From the NCBI RefSeq assembly GCF_005780185.1, contig NZ_VBUI01000003.1, positions 124,001 to 188,000 of the forward strand: a DNA stretch of 64,000 bases, read 5' to 3'. Every line of letters starts with the position of its first letter. The stretch's first letter is position 1. The DNA is from Halomonas urmiana. Its GTDB lineage: Bacteria > Pseudomonadota > Gammaproteobacteria > Pseudomonadales > Halomonadaceae. Below, piece by piece: positions 8,264-16,233 of this stretch. The translations under genes and the position numbers were made by a program. The notes beneath the pieces are model-generated. The model saw nothing but the letters and a program-made list of their open reading frames with translations. It searched no databases and was not told where the DNA came from.

Positions 8264-9607
8264 ATGACCAAGACAAGAGCGCAGTTCTCTTCCCGCTTCG
8301 GCTTCCTGATGGCCGCGGCCGGCGCCGCCGTGGGCCTGGGCAACGTCTGGAGCTTTCCCTCCATGGCCGCCAACAACGGTGGCGGGGCCTTCCTGCTGCT
8401 GTACCTGGTGATGGCCTTCATCCTCGCCTATCCGGCGCTGATGGCCGAACTGACTCTGGGGCGCTACGCCCAGAGCGGCATCATCGCCGCCATGAGCCGG
8501 GTCGGCGGGCCCGGCGGGGCCGGTCGCCTGGGGGCGGCCATCGGCGGGCTGGCCATCCTCACCGCCTGCCTGGGCCAGGCCTTCTACGCCATCGTCACCG
8601 GCTGGCTGATCGGCGACACCCTGATCCCGCTGCTCGACCTGCTGGGCCTGGAGGCCTGGGCGACGCGCCTCGACGGGGCCGGCTTCTGGAAGGACTGGGG
8701 GCTGGCCAGCCTGGCCATGCTGGTGACCGTCGGCGTGGTACTGGCCGGCGTCAACAAGGGCATCGAGCGTTGGTCCAAGCGCCTGATGCCGCTGCTGATC
8801 GTGCTGATGCTGGCGCTGATCGGGGTAGTCATGACCCTGCCCGGCGCCACCACCGGGCTCGCCGCCTACCTGGTGCCGGATGTCTCCCAGGTGTCCGGCC
8901 AGCTGGTGGTGGACGCCATGGGGCAGGCCTTCTTCTCGCTGTCCATCGGTGTCGGCGCCATGGTGATCTACGGCTCCTACCTGAGCCGTGAGGCCAGCCT
9001 GCCGAAGACCGGCGCCCAGGTGATGTTCATCGACATGGGCGTGGCCTTCATCGCCGGCCTGCTGATCGTGCCCTCGATGTTCGTGGCCGACGAGCTGGGC
9101 GTGGACATCTTCGACGCCGGCGGCCAGTTGCAGAGCTCCTCGACGCTGCTGTTCGACGTAATGCCGGCGATGTTCGCCCAGTTGGGCGGCCTGGGGGCCG
9201 GCCTGGAGATCCTGTTCTTCGCCCTGCTGGCGATCGCCGCCCTGACCTCCATGTTCCCGGTGCTGGAGGTGCCGGTGGCGACCATCGTCGAGACCGGCCG
9301 GGTCTCGCGGGGGCGGGCGACCCTGCTGATGGGGGCGGTGATTTTCGCGATCTCCACGCTGATCCTGATGAACTTCGAGGTGCTGTTCGGCTGGGCGATC
9401 ACCGTCACCATCACCTACAACATGCCGCTGATCGGCGCCCTGGTGTGCCTCTACGTGGGCTGGCTGCTGTCCCGCAACGCCAAGCTGCAAGAGCTACGCC
9501 GGGGCTCACCGGAGATCGAGGACACCCTGTTTTGGAAGCTGTGGCCCTGGTACATCCGCTTCGTCTGCCCGGTGCTGCCCCTGGTGGTCCTCGTCAACAG
9601 CCTCTAG
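8264..9607 (+). CDS. NSS-family sodium-dependent transporter
   Basis: A 447-residue membrane protein of the neurotransmitter:sodium symporter family. The first helix carries the signature AAAGAAVGLGNVWSFPSMAANNGGGAF (shown here as a region around residues 14-40), containing the Na+ and substrate site, and about 11-12 hydrophobic helices follow, as in bacterial members such as LeuT and TnaT. It is the third gene of the kyn operon, so tryptophan or kynurenine uptake is the natural inference. The ATG at 8264 was chosen because the family N-terminus (RAQFSSRFGFLM) follows directly. Confidence 0.88.
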   Translation: MTKTRAQFSSRFGFLMAAAGAAVGLGNVWSFPSMAANNGGGAFLLLYLVMAFILAYPALMAELTLGRYAQSGIIAAMSRVGGPGGAGRLGAAIGGLAILTACLGQAFYAIVTGWLIGDTLIPLLDLLGLEAWATRLDGAGFWKDWGLASLAMLVTVGVVLAGVNKGIERWSKRLMPLLIVLMLALIGVVMTLPGATTGLAAYLVPDVSQVSGQLVVDAMGQAFFSLSIGVGAMVIYGSYLSREASLPKTGAQVMFIDMGVAFIAGLLIVPSMFVADELGVDIFDAGGQLQSSSTLLFDVMPAMFAQLGGLGAGLEILFFALLAIAALTSMFPVLEVPVATIVETGRVSRGRATLLMGAVIFAISTLILMNFEVLFGWAITVTITYNMPLIGALVCLYVGWLLSRNAKLQELRRGSPEIEDTLFWKLWPWYIRFVCPVLPLVVLVNSL

Positions 9608-9715
9608 GAGGCCTGGCTCGCCGCGTCGGGGGAGGGGTTGTCCCGGGCGACGGTGGCTGCTTGACTGGCGAGGGCCGCGGGATCGCGGTCCTCGTCTGCC
9701 ACCGGGAGTCTCTGC

Positions 9716-11032
9716 ATGTCGCCACCCCTGACGCGCCACAATCGTCCCCGCCAGGTCCTCGACGCCGTTCAGGCGGCCAACGCCGCCCTGGACGAGGGCG
9801 ACCGCCACGCCAAGTACGCCAAGCTGGCCGAGTCGCCCTATCGCTTCTTTCGCGGCACCAACCATCTCTACTGGCGGGACGTCTGGCACGACTGGCGTTT
9901 CGCGCTGTTCGGCGGCCTGCCGGAGACCCAGACCTGGCTACAGGGTGATGCTCATGCCTACAACTTCGGCGCCTATGGCCACCATGACGATGCCGTGCGC
10001 TACGGCATGGACGATTTCGACGACGCCATGATCGGCGACTACCAGTATGACCTGTGGCGCCTGGCCATCAGCCTGGTGCTGGATGCCCGGGAGAATACCG
10101 GCCTGTCCGGCAAGGGGATTCGCAAGGCGCTCAAGGCGCTGGTCACCAGCTACCATGACGAGCTGGCCGGCCACGTGGAGGGCGAGGTGCCCGGCGCGGT
10201 GACCCTGGCCACCGCCAGGGGGCCGCTCGAGCCCTTCATGAAGAAGGTGGGCAGGAAGAAGAGCCGGGCGAAGATGCTCGACAAGTGGACCGTCGTGACC
10301 GACGACGGCCGGCGCTTCGCCGAGCGCCCCGACAAGCTGGCGGCCCTGCCGGCGCACCTGGCCAGCCAGCTGCGCAAGGCCGTCGAGGAGGAGTATCGCC
10401 AGACCCTGGGCGGTGTTCGGCACGAGGTCGAGGAGGATCACTTTCGCGTCAAGGACATGACCCGGCGGCTCGATGCCGGCACGGGCTCGCTGGGCCTCGA
10501 ACGCTTCTACGTGCTGATCGAGGGCGGTCAGGACCATGAGCACGACGACGTCATCCTCGACGTCAAGCAGCAGACTCCGCCGGAGGGCTGGGGGCTGATG
10601 GACGGCGCCGAGAAGCGCGCCTGGCGACGCGCCTTTCCCCACGAAGGGGTGCGCCACGCGGCGGCCTTCAAGGCCATCGCCGAGCACCCCGACCCCTACC
10701 TGGGCTGGCTGCACCTGGGCGATACGGTGTTCTCGGTGCGTGAGCGCTCGCCCTACAAGGAGGACTTCCCGACCCACAAGCTCGACGGCGCCAAGCCTTA
10801 CCGCCAGCTGGTCAAGCAGTGGGGGCGCATCCTGGCCCGGGAACACCTGCGCGGCGCCCATGCCCTGAACCACGACGATCCCGGGTGCTTCGCGCGTTCC
10901 GTCGTTACCTGCGTCGAGGGTCGGCTCGAGCGCTGCGTGGACATGGTGACGACCCTGGCGGTCAGCTATGCCGACACCGTGCGCCAGGACTATCGCACCT
11001 TCCTGGCATGGCACGACGAGCCCACCTCATAA
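9716..11032 (+). CDS. DUF2252 family protein
   Basis: A 438-residue soluble protein of the DUF2252 family. Recognisable segments are FFRGTNHLYWRD (about residue 42), WLQGDAHAYNFG (about residue 75), DDFDDAMIGDYQYDLWRL (about residue 98), and a C-terminal ILAREHLRGAHAL. The GDAHxxNFG and DFDD motifs resemble catalytic loops of kinase-like phosphotransferases, which is the usual suggestion for this family, but no substrate is known. A GGGAG sequence precedes the ATG. It is monocistronic, between the transporter and a flavin-reductase gene. Confidence 0.8.
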   Translation: MSPPLTRHNRPRQVLDAVQAANAALDEGDRHAKYAKLAESPYRFFRGTNHLYWRDVWHDWRFALFGGLPETQTWLQGDAHAYNFGAYGHHDDAVRYGMDDFDDAMIGDYQYDLWRLAISLVLDARENTGLSGKGIRKALKALVTSYHDELAGHVEGEVPGAVTLATARGPLEPFMKKVGRKKSRAKMLDKWTVVTDDGRRFAERPDKLAALPAHLASQLRKAVEEEYRQTLGGVRHEVEEDHFRVKDMTRRLDAGTGSLGLERFYVLIEGGQDHEHDDVILDVKQQTPPEGWGLMDGAEKRAWRRAFPHEGVRHAAAFKAIAEHPDPYLGWLHLGDTVFSVRERSPYKEDFPTHKLDGAKPYRQLVKQWGRILAREHLRGAHALNHDDPGCFARSVVTCVEGRLERCVDMVTTLAVSYADTVRQDYRTFLAWHDEPTS

Positions 11033-11233
11033 GCGGTTGGTGGCGCCTGTGGTGGGCGGGCCTTGGGACAACTTCGGTTGGCTGCATCTGGCCCTGGAGC
11101 GCCTCGTGCGCTCTGGGGCGCTGCAAGGTGGAGAACACGTCTTACGCGGATTGGTACAGGGCCACAGGGCTCGGCGATGGCCGGTCGGGCGGTTACCATC
11201 GAGGCACCTTCATCAGCGATCGGAGAAACGTCC

Positions 11234-11884
11234 ATGAGCGACTACCTGCTGGACGAGCACGGCCTGAGCCCGGGCAAGATCTACCGGCTCTTCGCGGGCA
11301 GCATCTGCCCCCGGCCCATCGCCTGGGTCTCGACCCGGGACGCCGCAGGCAACGACAATCTGGCGCCGTTCTCCTTCTTCAACGTGGTGAGCGTGAATCC
11401 GCCGGTGCTGGGCTTCTCGCCGCTGCTCGACGGCGACGGCAACGCCAAGGACACCATCCACAACCTGGACGAAGTGGCGGAGTGCGTGGTGCACATCGGC
11501 GGCGAGGGGCTCGTGGAAGAACTGAATGCCACCAGCGCGGGCTTGCCTCGCGATGAGGACGAGTTCACCCATGCGGGGCTCGACAAGCACTCGATGCCGG
11601 GCGTGTCGGTGCCGCGGGTGGCGGGCGCACCGGTGGCCTTCGGCTGCCGCCTGCGCGAGATCATCCGCTTCGGCGATCAGCCCCTGGCCGGCAACTTGGT
11701 GCTCGCCGAGGTGGTGTCGATCCACGTCGACGATGCCCTCTGGGACGGCCGCCACGTCGACCGCGAGGGCCTCAGGCCCATCGGGCGCATGGCCGGCAAC
11801 GACTATGCCCGCACCACGGATCTCTTCGTGGTGGAGCGTCCGGCCTCGGGCGGCGCCATGAGTCAGAAGCAAGGCGGCCGGTGA
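11234..11884 (+). CDS. flavin reductase-like (FMN-binding split barrel) protein
   Basis: A 216-residue protein of the flavin-reductase-like FMN-binding family. The N-terminal CPRPIAWVSTRDAAGNDN and the following APFSFFNVVSVNPP are the FMN-binding signature. The longer form with a C-terminal IGRMAGNDYART is common among stand-alone proteins annotated as flavin reductases or flavoredoxin-like. GGAG lies 8 bases before the ATG at 11234. Its stop overlaps a GTG start of the broken metallophosphoesterase (GTGA), so the two were once an operon. Substrate unknown. Confidence 0.8.
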   Translation: MSDYLLDEHGLSPGKIYRLFAGSICPRPIAWVSTRDAAGNDNLAPFSFFNVVSVNPPVLGFSPLLDGDGNAKDTIHNLDEVAECVVHIGGEGLVEELNATSAGLPRDEDEFTHAGLDKHSMPGVSVPRVAGAPVAFGCRLREIIRFGDQPLAGNLVLAEVVSIHVDDALWDGRHVDREGLRPIGRMAGNDYARTTDLFVVERPASGGAMSQKQGGR

Positions 11885-12072
11885 GCCGACGCATGGAGAC
11901 CGAGCGTGTCGACCTCGATGCCCCAATCGGCGTGATCGCCGATACCCACGGCACCCTGCGCGACGAGGCGCTGGCGCTGCTCGAGGGCAGCGGGCTGATC
12001 CTGCATCTCGGTTACCCCGGCATTACCGTCATCACTTCGAGTGCGAGGCGAACTGCCGAAACGAGATACTAG
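11881..12072 (+). pseudogene. truncated metallophosphoesterase stub
   Basis: The frame starting at GTG 11881 (or ATG 11893) encodes DAPIGVIADTHGTLRDEA and on to LILHLG, the first metal-binding motif of a YfcE-type phosphoesterase. It then runs into unrelated sequence at 12012 and stops at 12072. An intact version with the same protein segment lies at 15669. The stub overlaps the flavin-reductase stop, so this is probably the original promoter-proximal end of the gene before a foreign segment was inserted. Confidence 0.8.
11917..12011 (+). repeat. 95-bp direct repeat, left copy
   Basis: The 95 bp here match 15693-15787 with six differences by eye. All six are at third codon positions and keep the same residues (D, P, G, D, T, H). 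The repeat brackets the inserted segment 12012-15692. Confidence 0.85.
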
Positions 12073-12127
12073 ACCGGTGCTTGCCGGGTTCGGTCACACG
12101 CTAACGCCTTGGCTTCGGCTTGAGCAT

Positions 12128-12964
12128 TCATCGGGAGGTGGCGGTCAGTGCGCGCTGCGGCGCACAGCAAAGATGCCCTTCTCCCGGCACGGTGATGACT
12201 TGGCTCCCGGGGATAGCGAGGGCCGCCTCCACGAAGTTATGGGGTGGTACCGTTTTATCATCGGCGCCGAACAGGAACACTCTTTCCACCCCTTCGCGCC
12301 AATTGGCCTGAGCGGCCGGATTGAGCGAGTCGAACAATCGAGTGTGACCATGAAGATCGGCCCAGGCCTCTGTGTCCACCGGGGTTGCCAGGGCCAGAAC
12401 TCGGTCCGCACGTGCGAGGTGCTCCGCCAAGAGCAACGCGAGCACGCCGCCACCGGAATGTCCCACCAGCGTCAGTGACTCGATCGTCTCATTGGCGTCC
12501 AACCAGGTTTCGGCAGCCTCGACCAGCGCGTCCAGTACCTCCTCAGAGTAGCGCGAGAACGTCCATAGCGCGGGATGACAGGGGGGAGTGGGCCCAAGGC
12601 CAAAATAGCAGGGGCGCCCCAGATAAAGGGCCGGCCCCGGGTCTTGGAGCATCCAACGACGCACCAGTGGATTTCGTGGAGTGGGATCCTCGGATACTCG
12701 TGTGCCGCCGGCTAGCCACGGGCGCCCGTCTCCCTCGAGGTAGAGTCTGGCACGCTGGCTCGTCGTGCGATGTGCGATGGCCAGCAGGTCAAACTCGCCG
12801 CCCTGGACGATGCTCACCCGAATGTCCGGGCGTGAAGCAAGGGAGTCACGGAGTTCGTCATGATATTGAGGCGTCAGGGTACAGCTCGATAACAGGGCGA
12901 GGCACCCCAGCCAGAAGAACAGGACCGGCAGCTTGGCTGCCGGCCCTGGTGCTTTCTCGGTCAT
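12128..12964 (-). CDS. lipoprotein alpha/beta hydrolase
   Basis: A 278-residue protein with a signal peptide and lipobox (ALLSSC, cysteine at about residue 28), so probably membrane-anchored in the envelope. A serine-hydrolase elbow TLVGHSGGGVLALLLAEHL lies around residue 167, with a later FGADDKTVPPHNF acid region and a GEGHLCC histidine, completing a likely Ser-Asp-His triad. It starts 14 bp after the autotransporter stop on the same strand, so the two are probably co-transcribed. No substrate can be named. It lies in the inserted segment; base composition looks less GC-biased than that of the flanking genes. Confidence 0.75.
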   Translation of the reverse strand: MTEKAPGPAAKLPVLFFWLGCLALLSSCTLTPQYHDELRDSLASRPDIRVSIVQGGEFDLLAIAHRTTSQRARLYLEGDGRPWLAGGTRVSEDPTPRNPLVRRWMLQDPGPALYLGRPCYFGLGPTPPCHPALWTFSRYSEEVLDALVEAAETWLDANETIESLTLVGHSGGGVLALLLAEHLARADRVLALATPVDTEAWADLHGHTRLFDSLNPAAQANWREGVERVFLFGADDKTVPPHNFVEAALAIPGSQVITVPGEGHLCCAPQRALTATSR

Positions 12965-12978
12965 TCGCGCAGCAACAC

Positions 12979-15048
12979 TCAGAATTCTTGGCGGAACTGT
13001 AACTCTACGCCATATTCTGCATAGTCGCTGTGGCCGAACAGCGCCTCGCCGTTCATCGACAGAGTGCGATTCAGCCCCAGGCCTTTGGAGAGTCCCACGC
13101 CCAAGCGACCGTAATCATTGTCCGAATCCGGGGTCTCAACGTTGAAGACATTGTTGGGTGAGTTGACGAAGGCCGTAGCGACGGATGAGCCGGAGTTCTT
13201 GAACTCATGCTCCCAGGCTAGCGACAGCGTTCCGGTCAGGCTCTCGGTCATTTGATAGGCGGCACTGGCTCCCAGCTCGGAGGTCAGCGATTCGAGGCGG
13301 TTATCGCCGATGCGCAGTGCCGTGGCGGTGCCGCTTTCCTCGAATCCGTCAATCTCGACATGGATGTAGTTGAGATAGGCGAAGGGCTGAACCATCAGCC
13401 GGCGATTAAGGTTGTAGTCGCGAAGCAGGCCCAGTGAGGCGAAGGTCGCCTCGCCATCGGTATTGCCGTGAGCGGTACCGAAGCCCGTGTCGCGCTCGGT
13501 GTCGAAATCCACCCAGCTGTAGCCCAGGCTGGCCTCCAGGTACGTGTCGGGCATCAGAGTCCGGGAGCCATACAAGGTCAGACCGTAGGTGTCGCTGTCG
13601 GTGCCTCCGGAAGACTGGTCAAAATCGGCATCGCTGGTTGCGTAATTGAGCGAAGCCCCCAGCTGGGTCTTGTCATTGAGATAGCGATCGACACCCGCTA
13701 CCAGTGAATAAGTGGAGGAGTCGAAACCGTTGGCTTCGGCGGTGGTGTCCTGGTCGCCATGGGTGTACTTACCACGGAGGAAGTAGCCCACTCCCCCAAG
13801 GTCACCGGAGGCGGCCCCACCCCGTAGCTCTCGCATCTTGGCGGTGGTGTCGGAGTTCAGCGCGATGTTGCCGTCGTAGTAGTCCATCAGGTTGATATCG
13901 GCTACGTTGGCGCCTGCCTGCCGCAGGAGCGCCAGGCGGTTACGCAAGGTGCTCATCACCGCCCGGCTGTTCTGCATCGCGGTCTGCAGCATCTGATTGA
14001 CTTGGTACTGCGTCAGCTGGCGGTATTCCTCCGCAGTCTTCGTCTCGCCGGCCACTTCCTGCAGTTCTTCGCTCGATGAATTCGCCAGCGCGGCGCAGAT
14101 CGATGCCACCTTGCCGCTGGCATTGCTACAATCGACCCCGATCACCGGCGCCGTGCCCTGTGTGATCTCGGCCACGAGGCTGGCGAGTTCACCGGTCAAG
14201 GCATTGAGAGCATCGGCATCGTCATAGACACTGCGGAGCGCATCGATGTCCATCACGGTCCCCCCCGAGGCCAGCGCCAGCTCGCTGTAATCCCCTTGGG
14301 TGGTGCCGTACCCCGTCGCTATTTTGTATCCCTGCACCTTGATGATGCGACCCTGATCGTCCCTGACATAGGCATGGCCGGTCTTGGGGTCCGCGCCCAC
14401 CACGGCCACGGCTTCACGTCCCTTCAGGTCGGTAAACACCTGATCGACCACCGCATGGACCACGGTGTTGTTCTGAGCCAGCTGGTCCTGGATATAGGCC
14501 TTGTCCAGCTCAGTCATACCTTGCGGCAAGTGCCCGGTCTCCAGGCTGGTGGTGTCGTTATCGCGGTCCTCATCGGAGATCAGCATGATGGAGGAGCCGG
14601 CGCTACCGCGGAAGGTGAAATTGCGATAGGTGTAGTCGATGGCCCGGTAACCGTCTTCGGTACCCCCGCTGGTGTTCAGCTCTGCGGTCGCGGCGTCGAA
14701 CTCGGAAGCATCCCCCCAGACATCGGCCGGGGTATTACCCAGCAGGAAGTGGCGGTAGAGCGCTGCCCCTGTTTCACGCCCGGCTTCATTGGTCGCCGAA
14801 TCTGCGGAGGCACTGCCGCCGAAGCCGACCAGGCCATATTGGTTGAGGGTGACATTCTGTTCTTGGAGCAACTGGTCCAGGTTGCTGACGTAGGAGCCGA
14901 TGAAGGCATGCTCGCCGGACATGGAGCCTGATTCATCGATCACCACGGCCATGTCAAGCGTGGCAGAGCCGGCTGCTTGGCCATGGGCCTGGCCGGCGAT
15001 GGTGGCACCGATGGCGACGGCCAACCAAGAAGGCTTGAAGTGTTTCAT
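12979..15048 (-). CDS. von Willebrand A-domain autotransporter
   Basis: A 689-residue secreted protein. A signal peptide ends near AQAHG (about residue 23). A vWA domain follows, with the MIDAS motif DESGSMS at residues 38-44 and later LISDEDRDNDTT. The middle region (about 300-390) looks helical. The last ~290 residues are an autotransporter-type beta-barrel (alternating strands such as YFLRGKYTHGD, YSLVAGVDRYL, TYLEASLGYSW) that ends in phenylalanine (QFRQEF), as outer-membrane barrels do. So a metal-dependent adhesion domain would be displayed by type V secretion. The combination is unusual. Operon with the lipoprotein hydrolase. Confidence 0.82.
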   Translation of the reverse strand: MKHFKPSWLAVAIGATIAGQAHGQAAGSATLDMAVVIDESGSMSGEHAFIGSYVSNLDQLLQEQNVTLNQYGLVGFGGSASADSATNEAGRETGAALYRHFLLGNTPADVWGDASEFDAATAELNTSGGTEDGYRAIDYTYRNFTFRGSAGSSIMLISDEDRDNDTTSLETGHLPQGMTELDKAYIQDQLAQNNTVVHAVVDQVFTDLKGREAVAVVGADPKTGHAYVRDDQGRIIKVQGYKIATGYGTTQGDYSELALASGGTVMDIDALRSVYDDADALNALTGELASLVAEITQGTAPVIGVDCSNASGKVASICAALANSSSEELQEVAGETKTAEEYRQLTQYQVNQMLQTAMQNSRAVMSTLRNRLALLRQAGANVADINLMDYYDGNIALNSDTTAKMRELRGGAASGDLGGVGYFLRGKYTHGDQDTTAEANGFDSSTYSLVAGVDRYLNDKTQLGASLNYATSDADFDQSSGGTDSDTYGLTLYGSRTLMPDTYLEASLGYSWVDFDTERDTGFGTAHGNTDGEATFASLGLLRDYNLNRRLMVQPFAYLNYIHVEIDGFEESGTATALRIGDNRLESLTSELGASAAYQMTESLTGTLSLAWEHEFKNSGSSVATAFVNSPNNVFNVETPDSDNDYGRLGVGLSKGLGLNRTLSMNGEALFGHSDYAEYGVELQFRQEF

Positions 15049-15668
15049 TGTTGAGTTCCCTGTGATGTTCCCTGTTCAAATCCTTGACGGGGGCTGGTGC
15101 GCAGCTGGCCTGCGGCTGCTGCACCACCGGCGAGGCGGTCAGGCCGGCCGGATGTGCTTCGCTTGTGGTACGACTCTTTTTATTGCCCCCGCCCTGAAGC
15201 GGACATGGCGCGAACCTGAGGCAATGGTGAACTGGCTCTGCTCGACATCCATGTCAGTGAAGTCGTTTATTCAGCACAAGCGAAACTGGTTTAGCTTATA
15301 TAGTCATGCTGCATAAAACCAATTAGCGAAGGTTGTTAAATACTTCACTTTTTGTAGGAAAAAGCAGACAGTCTATGCAAGAGATCCGCTCATATCGCAC
15401 GCCCGCTATTAGGGAAATCGAACAAGGTGGGTCTCATGGCAGAGCAAGGCTCTCTACCCGGCTGGTCATGACGGGATCAGGTCGGGCAGCCTGCCTTGGC
15501 GGGAGTTATTGTGCTCATGGCGAGGAGGCAGACCTGGGCACCAGGTTGCGCAGATCCTTGGTCTTGTCGTCTGGGGATAGTCGCTCCAGGACCTCTCAGT
15601 ACGGCCTTTACGAGATATCCACGGCCGCTGGGCAAGATCAGGCACGCCAGTTCGATGGGAACGTTCTC
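15049..15668. other. spacer in inserted segment, no gene seen
   Basis: This 620-bp stretch holds the autotransporter leader (AGGGAAC just before its start) and an AT-rich block at about 15285-15360. Between 15400 and 15660 the open frames have no recognisable motif. I find no transposase or integrase in it. The AT-rich part is clearly unlike the surrounding DNA. Confidence 0.5.
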
Positions 15669-16157
15669 ATGGAGTGCGTCACTTTTGTGTTTGACGCCCC
15701 GATCGGGGTGATCGCCGACACCCACGGCACGCTGCGCGACGAGGCGCTGGCGCTGCTCGAGGGCAGCGGGCTGATCCTGCACCTCGGCGACGTGGGCAGC
15801 CGGGACCGGGACGAGGCAATCCTCGCGCGGCTGGCCGAGCTGGCGCCGGTTTACGCCGTGCGCGGCAACGTCGATACCGCCGCCTGGGCCGAGCGGCTGC
15901 CCTGGCATCTGGACCTCGCGATCAACGGCTGGCGGCTGCACCTGGTGCACGATATCGCCGACTTCGACGTCGCCACCTCCTGCGATGCCGTGCTCCACGG
16001 CCACTCCCACAAGGCGCGCAACGAATGGCGCGACGGCCGGCTGCTGTTCAATCCCGGCGGTGCCGGCCGTCGCCGCTTCTCGCTGCCGCTGACCCTGGGG
16101 AAGCTGTGGGCCGACGAGCGGGCCCTGCGCGGCGCCACCCTGCATCTGCCGCTGTGA
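15669..16157 (+). CDS. YfcE-like metallophosphoesterase
   Basis: A 162-residue calcineurin-like phosphoesterase. The dimetal motifs are in order: IADTHG (about residue 14), LHLGDVG (about residue 38), VRGNVD (about residue 63), VHDI and HGHSHKARN (about residue 111). The family hydrolyses phosphodiesters; the physiological substrate is unknown. The start is uncertain: ATG 15669 is used, giving MECVTFVFDAPIGV, but the first residues differ from the stub at 11881 (VDLDAPIGV), so this 5' end may be a replacement made by the insertion. No clear ribosome-binding site is seen. Confidence 0.82.
   Translation: MECVTFVFDAPIGVIADTHGTLRDEALALLEGSGLILHLGDVGSRDRDEAILARLAELAPVYAVRGNVDTAAWAERLPWHLDLAINGWRLHLVHDIADFDVATSCDAVLHGHSHKARNEWRDGRLLFNPGGAGRRRFSLPLTLGKLWADERALRGATLHLPL
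15693..15787 (+). repeat. 95-bp direct repeat, right copy
   Basis: This copy lies inside the intact metallophosphoesterase gene and matches 11917-12011. It marks the right boundary of the inserted segment. Divergence only at synonymous positions suggests two orthologous alleles rather than a fresh tandem duplication. Confidence 0.85.
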
Positions 16158-16233
16158 TCCGCCTCCGGTGTCCCATCCCCGGCGTCTTTACCTAGACTGA
16201 TGACAAACACGGCCGCTCCGGGGAGTGGATGCG

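Noticed and set aside
15333-15668. N-terminal extension of the metallophosphoesterase
   Set aside because: The extra 112 codons have no motif and come from the inserted segment; the family needs only about 155-165 residues.
12012-15692. integrase-driven genomic island
   Set aside because: The segment has foreign character but no integrase, transposase, tRNA target or att-like identical repeats, so I only call it an inserted segment.
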